This document shows, one piece after another, positions 6,150-13,652 of a DNA stretch of 17,147 nt (position 1 is the stretch's first letter; each line of letters starts with the position of its first letter). The position numbers were made by a program, and so were the translations under genes. Origin of the DNA: Bacteroidales bacterium UBA4231 (GTDB taxonomy: Bacteria; Bacteroidota; Bacteroidia; Bacteroidales; UBA932); contig DGXN01000011.1 in assembly GCA_002396335.1 (NCBI GenBank), forward strand, positions 1-17,147, in the 5' to 3' direction. A model generated the notes under the pieces. It did no database searches, had not been told where the DNA came from, and saw only the letters and a program-made list of their open reading frames with translations.

Positions 6150-7296
6150 AATTCTGCAGGATGTAGGCTTTTTCCAGCCGGCGGATCAGCGTGGCCGGAA
6201 GCAGGAGGAACAGGAGTAGGTGCACCACCTCTTTCCACCAGAAAGGGAATCCGCCGCCGAAGATGGTTTCCTGAGCGTGAATCAGGTAGTAGTGCCGGAG
6301 CGGGAAAATGACGCTGAAGCCCTGCACATAGGGCGGCATCGCCTCGACCGGCAGGGAGAATCCGGCCAGGGAGAACCCCATCACGCTGATGATGGCCCCC
6401 ACGCTGACGGCCAGTCTCAGTACCGGAAACAGTTCAATGATAAACAGTCCCAGCGCTTCTGAGGCCGACACCAGCAGCAGGATATTCAGCGCCATGGCCC
6501 AGAACGAGCCCTTGAGCGGATACCGGAGCCAGTGGAACAGCAGCAGTTCCAGGGTAATGCCCAGCACCGTGAAAATGACATTGTAGGGGAGGAGTTTCCC
6601 CAGCAGGGCCTTCTCAATGGAACCGCCGGCCTTGTTCATCAGGTGGCGGGAGGTTCCGTATTTGAGTTCGGATCCTACGGCGTAAATGGTGATGAGGATG
6701 ACAATCATCTGCAGGATACCCGGCAGGATGACTCCGTTCAGGTACACACCGTAGTTGGTGGCCGGATTCCCGATCTGGTGCTGGTCCAGGACGATGGGCT
6801 GGATGCGGGCGCGGATCTCCCGTTCGTTCATCCCTTTGGCGCGGAGCACCTCCCGCTGCACGGCACCGTTGGTGAGGTTTACCATGGTCAGGATGTCCTT
6901 GTAGGCCAGCGCACCGCCCACAAAATACAGGGAATTCACATAATAGCCGATGTGCGGCTGCCGGTTGGCCTGAATGTCGGCGTTCAAACCTTCGGGCAGC
7001 ACGACGAAAGAGGTGATGCGACCGCTCTGCATGTCGGCCCTGGCGCGGTGGAGGTCGTCATAATAGATGACCCGGCCCAGTTGGGTGGCATCCAGCTGGG
7101 TGGCGAAGGAACGCGACGTGGAACTCCGGTCCTGGTCTACGACGCCGATGGGAAGGTCGTGCGGCAGGCCGTCCTGAAAGAAGGTGAGGTAGAAAATGCA
7201 GTTTACGGTCAGCACACCCACCGAAGCCAGGACGTACAGGGGGCGTTTGCGGATGATCTGCAGTTCCCTGCGCACGACGTCAAGGATGTTGCGCAT
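6136..7296 (-). CDS. ABC-2 type transporter permease (first of pair)
   Basis: A 386-residue ABC-2 permease with the same layout as its neighbour. It has an N-terminal membrane helix at about 22-40 (VLASVGVLTVNCIFYLTFF) and a periplasmic domain that opens with LPIGVVDQDRSSTSRSFATQ, the motif position corresponding to MPIAVVDLSGGSYSRRYLQ in the second permease. A C-terminal half of five hydrophobic segments (about 190-375) includes SLPVEAMPPYVQGFSVIFPL, a typical ABC-2 feature near the last helices. The start ATG (7296-7294) overlaps the stop of the HlyD gene by 1 nt (TAATG), and the gene's end overlaps the next permease by 14 nt. The two permeases are probably an old duplication that works as a heterodimer. 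No nucleotide-binding domain is fused. Confidence 0.88.
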   Translation of the reverse strand: MRNILDVVRRELQIIRKRPLYVLASVGVLTVNCIFYLTFFQDGLPHDLPIGVVDQDRSSTSRSFATQLDATQLGRVIYYDDLHRARADMQSGRITSFVVLPEGLNADIQANRQPHIGYYVNSLYFVGGALAYKDILTMVNLTNGAVQREVLRAKGMNEREIRARIQPIVLDQHQIGNPATNYGVYLNGVILPGILQMIVILITIYAVGSELKYGTSRHLMNKAGGSIEKALLGKLLPYNVIFTVLGITLELLLFHWLRYPLKGSFWAMALNILLLVSASEALGLFIIELFPVLRLAVSVGAIISVMGFSLAGFSLPVEAMPPYVQGFSVIFPLRHYYLIHAQETIFGGGFPFWWKEVVHLLLFLLLPATLIRRLEKAYILQNYERN

Positions 7297-8285
7297 TACT
7301 TGTCCTCCATGGTGAAGATGGCGCTCATCCCGGGACGGAGGCCTTCCACGGGGCTGTCCGGCCGTGCCCGTACTTCGAAGGTGCGGGTGTCGAATTCCCC
7401 AATCTCACGGGTGGCTTTCCAGGTGGCGTAGGATTCCCTGGCGGCCAGATAATAGACAGTGGCCGACACGCTGCGTCCGTTGAGGGCGGGGATGTTCAGC
7501 TGGACATGGTCCCCGACCTGGAGACCTTTCAGGCGGTCTTCCCTTATGTTGAAGGTGAACCACATGTCTTCCAGGTCCTGGATGGTCATGATGGGGGCGC
7601 CCTGGCCTACCAGTTCGCCAACTTTTGGATAAATGTCGGCTACAATTCCGTTTGCCGGTGCGGTGAGATGGATTTCGTCCAGATAGCTGTTGACGAGCTG
7701 TACGGCGGCGTCGGCACGTTCGACCAGCGCCACGGCGGCGTCTTTGTCTTCCTGGCGGGCTCCGTGTACAGCCATGTCATACTGGCTTTTTGCGGCTTTC
7801 CGGGTGGCTACGGCGGCCCGGTACTGGGCTTCCACTTCGTCGTACTTCTGGTCGGAAACTACTTTCTCCTGATGCAGCTTCTGGATGCGTTCGAAGGATT
7901 TCCGCATCACTTCTTCCCCGACGATGGCTTTCTGCCAGAGTTGGTAGGCACCGGAAATTTGCTCTCGCTGGGCGCCGTTCATTGCCTTGTCTTTCTGGGC
8001 TGTCGCAGCGGCTTTGGCGGCATTGGCTTCGGCAATCTTGGACCGGATTTCCGGGGAATCAATGATGACCAGCGTGTCTCCTTTTTGAATCCGGTCGCCT
8101 TCTTTGGCCCGGAATTCTTCAATTCGGCCGGGAACCTTTCCGGAAACGCGGTATTCCGTGGCTTCGGCCTCTCCCTGAATGACGATTTCCTCAGGACGTG
8201 AAACCAGATATCCCACGATGGAAATGACCAGGATGATGACCACGAGGGCGGCCACTCCGATGAGCAGATTGTAATTCTTTTTCAT
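7296..8285 (-). CDS. HlyD-family periplasmic adaptor (membrane fusion protein)
   Basis: A 329-residue adaptor anchored by an N-terminal membrane helix (about 6-28, LLIGVAALVVIILVISIVGY). The first half of the lipoyl-like domain follows (VSGKVPGRIEEFRAKEGDRI, about 47-66). Next is a long Ala/Glu/Lys-rich helical hairpin (about 75-205) that should contact TolC. The second half of the lipoyl domain (LTAPANGIVADIYPKVGELV, about 207-226) and a C-terminal beta-barrel region end with GLRPGMSAIFTMEDK. This order is the HlyD/EmrA/YbhG adaptor layout. It lies 23 nt after the TolC gene and overlaps the first permease gene by 1 nt. Its role is to join the inner-membrane permeases to the outer-membrane channel. 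What is exported cannot be read from the sequence. Confidence 0.93.
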   Translation of the reverse strand: MKKNYNLLIGVAALVVIILVISIVGYLVSRPEEIVIQGEAEATEYRVSGKVPGRIEEFRAKEGDRIQKGDTLVIIDSPEIRSKIAEANAAKAAATAQKDKAMNGAQREQISGAYQLWQKAIVGEEVMRKSFERIQKLHQEKVVSDQKYDEVEAQYRAAVATRKAAKSQYDMAVHGARQEDKDAAVALVERADAAVQLVNSYLDEIHLTAPANGIVADIYPKVGELVGQGAPIMTIQDLEDMWFTFNIREDRLKGLQVGDHVQLNIPALNGRSVSATVYYLAARESYATWKATREIGEFDTRTFEVRARPDSPVEGLRPGMSAIFTMEDK

Positions 8286-8308
8286 TATCGTATTCTTTTG
8301 ATTATCTG

Positions 8309-9811
8309 TTATTTGCCCTGAGCTTTCCGGAGGGCGGCGGCGCTCAGCTGGAGTGCGATGCCGGCATCGATCATTTCGCTGTGCGCACTGAGCCAGGCGG
8401 TATGTGCCGCCAGGACCGTATTGGTAGGAATGACACCGGCATCATAGCCGATGCGTGCGGTTCTGAGGTTCTCCTCTGCGCTGTCCAGGTTCGCATCGGC
8501 CAGCTGAAGCCGCTGCAGGGCTTCGTTATACAGGTGCCGCTGCTGGTTCACCTGCAGGCCGATCAATTCCTTGGTATTCTCCAGTTCGTTTTCCCAGGTC
8601 CGGGCTTCGGCCTGTGCCTTGCGGTATTTCAACAGGTTCTCCCCGCCGTGGCAGATAGGAATCTTCACCAGGATTCCGGCGCTGAGCGTGCCGCCGTTGA
8701 AGCAATTCTGGAAGCCGTTGTACATATTGGGATTGGTGACGGTGAAGGCTCCTACGGCAGCGATGGTCGGGAGCATGTCGGCCCGGACCACCTCCGCCTT
8801 TTTCTGATAGATGCGGGCGGCCAGATCCAGGCTCCTTGTCTCGGGACGGTCTTCGTATACGGCTTCCAGGCTCTTTTCGGCCGGACGCTCCGGCTGGGGA
8901 ATCAGGTCTGCCGACTCGTCGGCAAGGGTGAGCGCACTGTCCAGCGGCAGTCCGATCCGATGGCATAGCAGCATTTTCGAAAGGGCCAGCCCATTCGTGG
9001 CTTTGGTCAGCATCATGTCGGCCTCGTTGGCTTTCACCCTGACCTGCAGGGCGTCGGCCTCGGTGGAGATACCGGCGGCGATGGCCTTTTGGACATCGGC
9101 TTCCATGTGGTGAAGAAGGTCGGCGTAACTTTCGGCCAGCTTTTTCTTGCTGGAAAGGGAGACGATCTGCCAGTATGCCTGGTCCACGTCCATCAGGAGG
9201 TCGGCCTCTTTGGTGTCATACTTGCTTTGGGAGAGTTCCCGGGCAAGCGCGGCCATCTGGTTGCTGCAGACAATCTTTCCGCCCACGAAGATGGGCTGCT
9301 CCACCACGATGGTCCCTCCCATCAGGTGATGCATGTCCGGGTGCAGGGCTGCGTCAATTTCCGCGCCGATCGCATTGACCGGAGAAGCGATGTCTACACG
9401 TTCGGGGCTGGTCCGCAGGTTTTCCAGGATCTGGACGGCATACTGGCGGATGGTTTGGTTGGAGATGACACCGGTCTGCTGCTCGAGAGCCTGCCAGATG
9501 CTGTTGTCCAGCGTGGTTCCCATCTGCTGCAGGCGCGCACTCTGCTCGTCGCTCACCAGTGCGACGTCCCGGTTGTTATACAGATAGGCGCCCGTTGCGC
9601 TCACTTTCGGAAAATAATTGGCGAGGGCTATTTTGCGGTCATATTCGGCCATCTGTTCTTCTATCCGGGCTTTCTGGAGCTCCTTGCTGTCCTGGATGGC
9701 CATCTGGCGGCAGTCTTCCAGGGTGAGGATATACTGAGGGGCCTGGGCCCGGGCTGCGGTCAAGGTGAAGAGTCCGGCCAGGACCGGCAGCAATTTTTTC
9801 ATACTTGTCAT
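8309..9811 (-). CDS. TolC-family outer-membrane efflux channel
   Basis: A 500-residue TolC-like protein and first gene of the efflux operon. It has a signal peptide (MKKLLPVLAGLFTLTAARAQ) and then two homologous halves rich in long amphipathic helices. The first half begins LTLEDCRQMAIQDSKELQKA, the standard opening of the OEP repeat. The second half has ARIYQKKAEVVRADMLPTIA and GGTLSAGILVKIPICHGGEN, and ends with AHSEMIDAGIALQLSAAALR. It should form the trimeric periplasmic tunnel and barrel for the HlyD/ABC-2 system encoded downstream. Two starts are possible: ATG at 9811 (MTSMKK) or ATG at 9802 (MKKLL). The second gives the more usual signal peptide; the first is kept as the longer option. 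A divergent AraC regulator gene shares the upstream region, suggesting it controls this operon. Confidence 0.94.
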   Translation of the reverse strand: MTSMKKLLPVLAGLFTLTAARAQAPQYILTLEDCRQMAIQDSKELQKARIEEQMAEYDRKIALANYFPKVSATGAYLYNNRDVALVSDEQSARLQQMGTTLDNSIWQALEQQTGVISNQTIRQYAVQILENLRTSPERVDIASPVNAIGAEIDAALHPDMHHLMGGTIVVEQPIFVGGKIVCSNQMAALARELSQSKYDTKEADLLMDVDQAYWQIVSLSSKKKLAESYADLLHHMEADVQKAIAAGISTEADALQVRVKANEADMMLTKATNGLALSKMLLCHRIGLPLDSALTLADESADLIPQPERPAEKSLEAVYEDRPETRSLDLAARIYQKKAEVVRADMLPTIAAVGAFTVTNPNMYNGFQNCFNGGTLSAGILVKIPICHGGENLLKYRKAQAEARTWENELENTKELIGLQVNQQRHLYNEALQRLQLADANLDSAEENLRTARIGYDAGVIPTNTVLAAHTAWLSAHSEMIDAGIALQLSAAALRKAQGK

Positions 9812-9890
9812 CTTGTCAGTTTTTCAAATGTGCCCAGAGGTGTGCAAAATTGTTGCCATATTTACCGTAAAAGTTCGTTTTACTGGCAGA

Positions 9891-9949
9891 ATATTGATAT
9901 TTTGGTAGAAATTTGCGAAATATTGAAAAATATCAAAAAAAGTTCTACC
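9891..9949. promoter_or_regulatory. Candidate operator between efflux operon and AraC gene
   Basis: The divergent intergenic DNA holds a direct repeat ATATTGA at 9891-9897 and 9920-9926 (29-bp period, close to three helical turns). It also holds the inverted pairs GATATTTT/AAAATATC (9896-9903 with 9927-9934) and GGTAGAA/TTCTACC (9904-9910 with 9943-9949). AraC proteins bind paired direct half-sites, so this is a plausible operator. The second ATATTGA and the TTCTACC arm overlap the regulator's own -33 and -7 elements, which would allow autoregulation. Binding is inferred only. Confidence 0.45.
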
Positions 9950-9953
9950 TTTG
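9922..9953 (+). promoter_or_regulatory. Promoter of the AraC regulator gene
   Basis: ATTG (9922-9925), 20 nt, then TACCTTTG (9946-9953) fits the Bacteroidota consensus with one mismatch in the -33 element. Initiation near 9960 leaves a leader of about 10 nt to the ATG at 9970. Confidence 0.65.
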
Positions 9954-9969
9954 CAGAAAACACGCTGAA

Positions 9970-10902
9970 ATGGAAGAAAACAACCTGCAAACCATTGATA
10001 TCCGGCGCATTTTGTCGCTGGCTCCCGTCGTTGACGAGTATTCTCTGGGTACAGATTTCATTATGGGGGAAGTGAACGGCTCCCAGCTGGCCAGCAGCAA
10101 TTCCATCATGAAAATGCTCCAGTACCCGGTCCGTTTCGACGGATTTGTGATCTTTTTTGTCAAACAAGGCAATTTTGACGTGGACGTGAACCTCACGCGT
10201 TTCCATGTCAGTGAGCGGACGCTTCTTGTGGTCGTTCCCGGCAACATCATCAAACTGTCGCCGGACAATGCGGAACACCTGGGCCGTGTGAGCCTGTACT
10301 TCGTGCTGGCGTCCAAAGACTTCCTGAGCGGCATCCACCTGGATATCGGCAAAGTGTTCCAGGACAGCATCCGCATGTGGAACAACCCCTGTATCACCTT
10401 GACCGACGAGACCCTCTCCCTGTCCGAGGATTATTTCCTCCTGGCCAAGAAAATCCTGACGTCGGCAAAATCCAACAAACAGGAAATCATCCGCTCCCTG
10501 CTCACTTCTTTCATTTATGTGACCATGGACCTTTGGCAGGAGCAGATTTCCCATGGCAGAAGCGTCGAGAACCGCTCATCGGCCCGGGTGAACCAGGTTT
10601 TCGAGCGTTTTATCTCCCTGGTTACGGAGTATCATACCACGGAGCGTGGGATGGCCTTTTATGCCGACAAACTCTGCCTCACGCCCAAGTATCTGTCCAA
10701 GCTGGTCAAGCAGGCTACCGGACGCAGCGCTCCCGAGTGGATAGACGACTATGTCATCCTGGAGGCCAAGAACATGCTCAAGTATTCGGACATGGCTATC
10801 AAGGAGATAGTCTACGCCCTCCATTTCCCCAACCAGTCCGTCTTCTACAAATTCTTCAAGGCCCATACCGGCCAGACCCCCACCGAATACCGCCGCGCAT
10901 AA
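9970..10902 (+). CDS. AraC-family transcriptional regulator
   Basis: A 310-residue regulator starting at ATG 9970 (MEENNLQTIDIRRILSLAPV). An in-frame TTG at 9913 was rejected because it lies upstream of the promoter elements. The N-terminal part (about 1-200) resembles the beta-rich, cupin-like effector domain of AraC proteins (for example FDGFVIFFVKQGNFDVDVNL). The C-terminal 100 residues carry two helix-turn-helix motifs: MAFYADKLCLTPKYLSKLVK, and AIKEIVYALHFPNQSVFYKF followed by KAHTGQTPTEYRR, the AraC family signature. It is transcribed divergently from the TolC/HlyD/ABC-2 operon, and the shared 158-bp region contains candidate half-sites. It therefore most likely controls that operon in response to an unknown compound. 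It is the only complete plus-strand gene in the window. Confidence 0.93.
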   Translation: MEENNLQTIDIRRILSLAPVVDEYSLGTDFIMGEVNGSQLASSNSIMKMLQYPVRFDGFVIFFVKQGNFDVDVNLTRFHVSERTLLVVVPGNIIKLSPDNAEHLGRVSLYFVLASKDFLSGIHLDIGKVFQDSIRMWNNPCITLTDETLSLSEDYFLLAKKILTSAKSNKQEIIRSLLTSFIYVTMDLWQEQISHGRSVENRSSARVNQVFERFISLVTEYHTTERGMAFYADKLCLTPKYLSKLVKQATGRSAPEWIDDYVILEAKNMLKYSDMAIKEIVYALHFPNQSVFYKFFKAHTGQTPTEYRRA

Positions 10903-10907
10903 TACAC

Positions 10908-10937
10908 CGAGGGGTGCACCGGAAAGTGCACCCCTCG
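10908..10937. terminator. Bidirectional terminator-like hairpin
   Basis: CGAGGGGTGCAC (10908-10919) and GTGCACCCCTCG (10926-10937) form a perfect 12-bp stem with a 6-nt loop. It lies between the convergent ends of the AraC gene (stop at 10902) and the metallopeptidase gene (stop at 10956). The T run on plus is delayed and short (TTTT from 10950), so it acts either as a weak intrinsic terminator for both strands or as an mRNA end-stabilising hairpin. Confidence 0.65.
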
Positions 10938-10955
10938 AAAGTATAAGCTTTTGAT

Positions 10956-11825
10956 TTACAGCTGGTTGTCGCTGAGCTCAAAGGTGTTACCCTGGCGGAT
11001 GTCGCCGGTGGTGAGGCCTTTCTTGAGCCACCTCATCCGCTGGGCGGCGGTGCCGTGGGTGAAGGATTCCTCGACGGCGTAGCCCTGAGATTTCTTCTGG
11101 AGATAGTCGTCGCCGATGACGGATGCGCAGTTGATGGCCTCCTGCAGGTCTCCGTCCTCAAGGGAACCGAACATTTCGCTCTCATAGTGCCCCCAGACGC
11201 CGGCATAGAAGTCGGCTTGCAGTTCAATGCGGACGCTGACGCGGTTGGCATTGGCCGATGACATGCGCGCCATCTGCTGGTGGGCTTGATCCAGGGTGCC
11301 CAGTACGTGCTGGACGTGGTGACCTACCTCATGGGCGATGACGTAGGCATAGGCAAAGTCGCCGTCTGCACCCAACTGCCTTCTCATGCTGGAGAAGAAG
11401 GATAAGTCAATATAGAGTTTTTCATCAGCCGAACAGTAGAAAGGGCCCATGGCAGCCTGGCCGGTGCCGCAGGCGGTACTGGTGGTTCCGGCATACAGGA
11501 CCAGGGTAGGGGCCCTGTATTCGCCCAGGCGGTTCTGTCTGAAGTAGGCGCTCCAGACATCCTCCGTCGAGGCCAGGATCTGGCGGGAGAACTTGGCGAG
11601 GGCTTCGTTCTCTTCAGTGGGTTCATAGTTGTTCTGGGTGGTAATGGTTTCCAGTCCGCCGGATTGGACCACCGTCTGGAATACATCGCCCAGGTTTCCG
11701 CCCATCAGAAGGGTCAAAAGGGCAACGACGGCAATACCGCCCAGTCCCAGGCCGGCTTTTCCGCCACCGGAGAGGCGTCTTCTGTCTTCTACATGGGAAC
11801 TTTCCCGTCTTCCGTCCAGTTTCAT
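10956..11825 (-). CDS. ypfJ: Neutral zinc metallopeptidase, YpfJ family
   Basis: A 289-residue predicted zinc peptidase of the YpfJ family (Zn_peptidase). The N-terminus MKLDGRRESSHVEDRR matches the characteristic GRRES..VEDRR start of the family. A Gly-rich linker and one membrane helix (about 28-43) follow. The catalytic motif HEVGHH is at 165-170 (two His ligands plus Glu166), with a downstream ELQADFYAGVWGHY that probably supplies the third ligand. TACGTGQAAMGPFYC (about 117-131) is also family-typical. Length is close to E. coli YpfJ. The protein is probably anchored in the inner membrane with the peptidase domain outside; its substrates are unknown in general. The gene is preceded by its own TAnnTTTG element and ends against the AraC gene, so it is likely monocistronic. 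Confidence 0.93.
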   Translation of the reverse strand: MKLDGRRESSHVEDRRRLSGGGKAGLGLGGIAVVALLTLLMGGNLGDVFQTVVQSGGLETITTQNNYEPTEENEALAKFSRQILASTEDVWSAYFRQNRLGEYRAPTLVLYAGTTSTACGTGQAAMGPFYCSADEKLYIDLSFFSSMRRQLGADGDFAYAYVIAHEVGHHVQHVLGTLDQAHQQMARMSSANANRVSVRIELQADFYAGVWGHYESEMFGSLEDGDLQEAINCASVIGDDYLQKKSQGYAVEESFTHGTAAQRMRWLKKGLTTGDIRQGNTFELSDNQL

Positions 11826-11849
11826 AGTGCTTTAGAGATTAGTAATGTG

Positions 11850-11857
11850 CAAAGGTA
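11850..11857 (-). promoter_or_regulatory. -7 element of the metallopeptidase gene
   Basis: On minus, TACCTTTG (11857-11850) matches TAnnTTTG. Initiation near 11843 gives a leader of about 18 nt to the ATG at 11825. No good TTTG is seen at -33, which falls inside the end of the upstream ABC exporter gene. Confidence 0.55.
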
Positions 11858-11864
11858 ATAAAAA

Positions 11865-13652
11865 TTATCCTTCAATGGTCCTTGCGATCTTCTCAATGTT
11901 GAGGCTGCGGGCCGATGCGTCGATAATGTCCTTGTACACGCCGCCCTGTTTGTAAACCTCGTCCGGGTCGCCGAACTGCTCCACCCGGCCTTTCTGGAGG
12001 GCGTAGATCATCTCGGAATCAATGATTTGTGAAATGTTGTGGGAGATGATGATGACGGTCCGGTCCTTCTTGATGGCGTCGATGGAGTTTTTGATCTGTT
12101 CGGTGGCGATGGCATCCAGGCTGGCGGTGGGTTCGTCCAGGAAAATGACGGGCGGGTTCTTCAGGAACATGCGGGCGATGGCAATGCGCTGCTGCTGTCC
12201 GCCGGAAAGGTCCGAAGCTTTGTTCGCGAACTGCTTGGGAAGGGCCATGATCTGGTCGTAGATATAAGACTTCTTGGCCGCTTCCACCACTTCTTCGTGC
12301 GTGGCGTCCGGCTTTCCGTAGAGGATGTTCTCTTCGACGGTGCCGTCGAAGATGTGGTTTTTCTGCAGCACCAGGCCGATGTTGTCGCGCAGATACTGGG
12401 TGTCGTATTCTCTCAGGTCCACCCCGTCCAGGGTAATGCTGCCTTTCTGCGGTTCGTAAAACTTGTCCAGCAGGTTGACGATGGTGCTTTTTCCGGCCCC
12501 GGAGAGCCCCACCAGGGCGGTGATTTTTCCGGGCTCGATGACCATATTCACCCCGAAGAGTGCCTGTGTGCCGTTCGGATAAGTGAAATCGACGTCTTTC
12601 AGCTCGAACCTGCCGTGGATCTTCGCGGGCTTGTAAGTGCCGCTGGGCTCTACGTCCTTTTCGGAATCCAGGATGGAGAAGAAGCCTTCGGCATAGATGA
12701 GGGCATCGTTCACGTCGTCGAAGATGCGCTGAAGCTGGGTAATGGGAGCGATGACGTTGGAAAAGAGCATCACGTGATACATGATTTTGCCGATACTCAT
12801 GCCCGGATACTCGATGAGCACCAGGTAGGCGGTCAGGATGATCACGAGCACCGTGCCCACTTGTTTTACGAAGCTCTTGATGCCGGCATAATAGAAGCTG
12901 ACCTGTCTGGTCTTCACCTGGTTGGCCGTTACCTGGTTCTGGAGGTCGAGCTGTTTGCCGGCTTCTATGCTTTCCCGGTTGAAGGACTTGATGACGTTGA
13001 TGGAGTCGATGATGTTCTTGATTCCCTGGCTCTTGGTCTCCAGGTATCCCCGCATTTCGCGGCGCCAGCCTTTGAGCCTCCGCGCCTGCCGGAAGGTAAT
13101 CCAGAAATAGATGGGGACGATGCCGAGGGCAACGAGACCCACATACACATTGGCGGCAAACATCAGGATCAGGGCCAGGGCGGCGCTGGTGAACAGGGGC
13201 AGCAGGTCGATAAAGAAGTTCTGCACCGTGCGGGAGATGCTGCTTACGCCCTGGTCGATACGGGCCTGGACCTTTCCGGTGGCGTTTTCGTCGGCACTGA
13301 AATAGGCCATGCGGAAGGTGAGGACTTTCTCGATGACACTCTGCGAAAGGTCGCGGGACACGAAGATGCGCATGCGCTCACCATAGTAGTTCTGCGCGAA
13401 GGTGATGAGGGCCGACACGATTTCCTTGCCCAGCAGGACGATGGAAATGACGGTAAGGATGCGGGCTGCTTCCGCCCAGGTGAAATCCGTGCCGATCAGC
13501 GCATTGATCGCATCCACCGTCCGGTCCAGCACGATAGCATTGACCTGTGCCATCAGGGAGCCGACCAGCGTCAGGATGAGGGTGATGACGACCAGCCAGC
13601 GATATGGCTTAACAAACGGCCGGATGTTCTTGAAAAGGCCGATGAGGTTCAT
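11865..13652 (-). CDS. ABC exporter, fused permease and ATPase (MsbA/MDR type)
   Basis: A 595-residue half-transporter. The N-terminal membrane domain (about 15-320) has six hydrophobic segments, the first reading WLVVITLILTLVGSLMA. The C-terminal nucleotide-binding domain has every catalytic motif: Walker A GLSGAGKST at 382-390 (Lys388), Q-loop Gln430, signature LSGGQQQR at 482-489, Walker B VIFLDEP at 502-508 (Glu507) and switch His538. It should homodimerise in the inner membrane and export a lipid, peptide or drug; the substrate cannot be told from sequence. Its ATG overlaps the stop of the upstream C69 dipeptidase gene in an ATGA arrangement (4 nt), so the two are co-transcribed and translationally coupled. 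It is unlikely to serve the ABC-2 permeases, since it carries its own membrane domain. Confidence 0.93.
   Translation of the reverse strand: MNLIGLFKNIRPFVKPYRWLVVITLILTLVGSLMAQVNAIVLDRTVDAINALIGTDFTWAEAARILTVISIVLLGKEIVSALITFAQNYYGERMRIFVSRDLSQSVIEKVLTFRMAYFSADENATGKVQARIDQGVSSISRTVQNFFIDLLPLFTSAALALILMFAANVYVGLVALGIVPIYFWITFRQARRLKGWRREMRGYLETKSQGIKNIIDSINVIKSFNRESIEAGKQLDLQNQVTANQVKTRQVSFYYAGIKSFVKQVGTVLVIILTAYLVLIEYPGMSIGKIMYHVMLFSNVIAPITQLQRIFDDVNDALIYAEGFFSILDSEKDVEPSGTYKPAKIHGRFELKDVDFTYPNGTQALFGVNMVIEPGKITALVGLSGAGKSTIVNLLDKFYEPQKGSITLDGVDLREYDTQYLRDNIGLVLQKNHIFDGTVEENILYGKPDATHEEVVEAAKKSYIYDQIMALPKQFANKASDLSGGQQQRIAIARMFLKNPPVIFLDEPTASLDAIATEQIKNSIDAIKKDRTVIIISHNISQIIDSEMIYALQKGRVEQFGDPDEVYKQGGVYKDIIDASARSLNIEKIARTIEG

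Noticed and set aside
9825..9852. Promoter of the TolC operon at CAAATGTG or CAAAATTG (minus strand)
   Set aside because: Both differ from TAnnTTTG at the first base and neither has TTTG about 20 nt upstream, so I could not choose one.
11865..13652. The MsbA-type exporter as the missing ATPase of the ABC-2 permeases
   Set aside because: It is a complete half-transporter with its own membrane domain and belongs to another operon, beyond the AraC and metallopeptidase genes.
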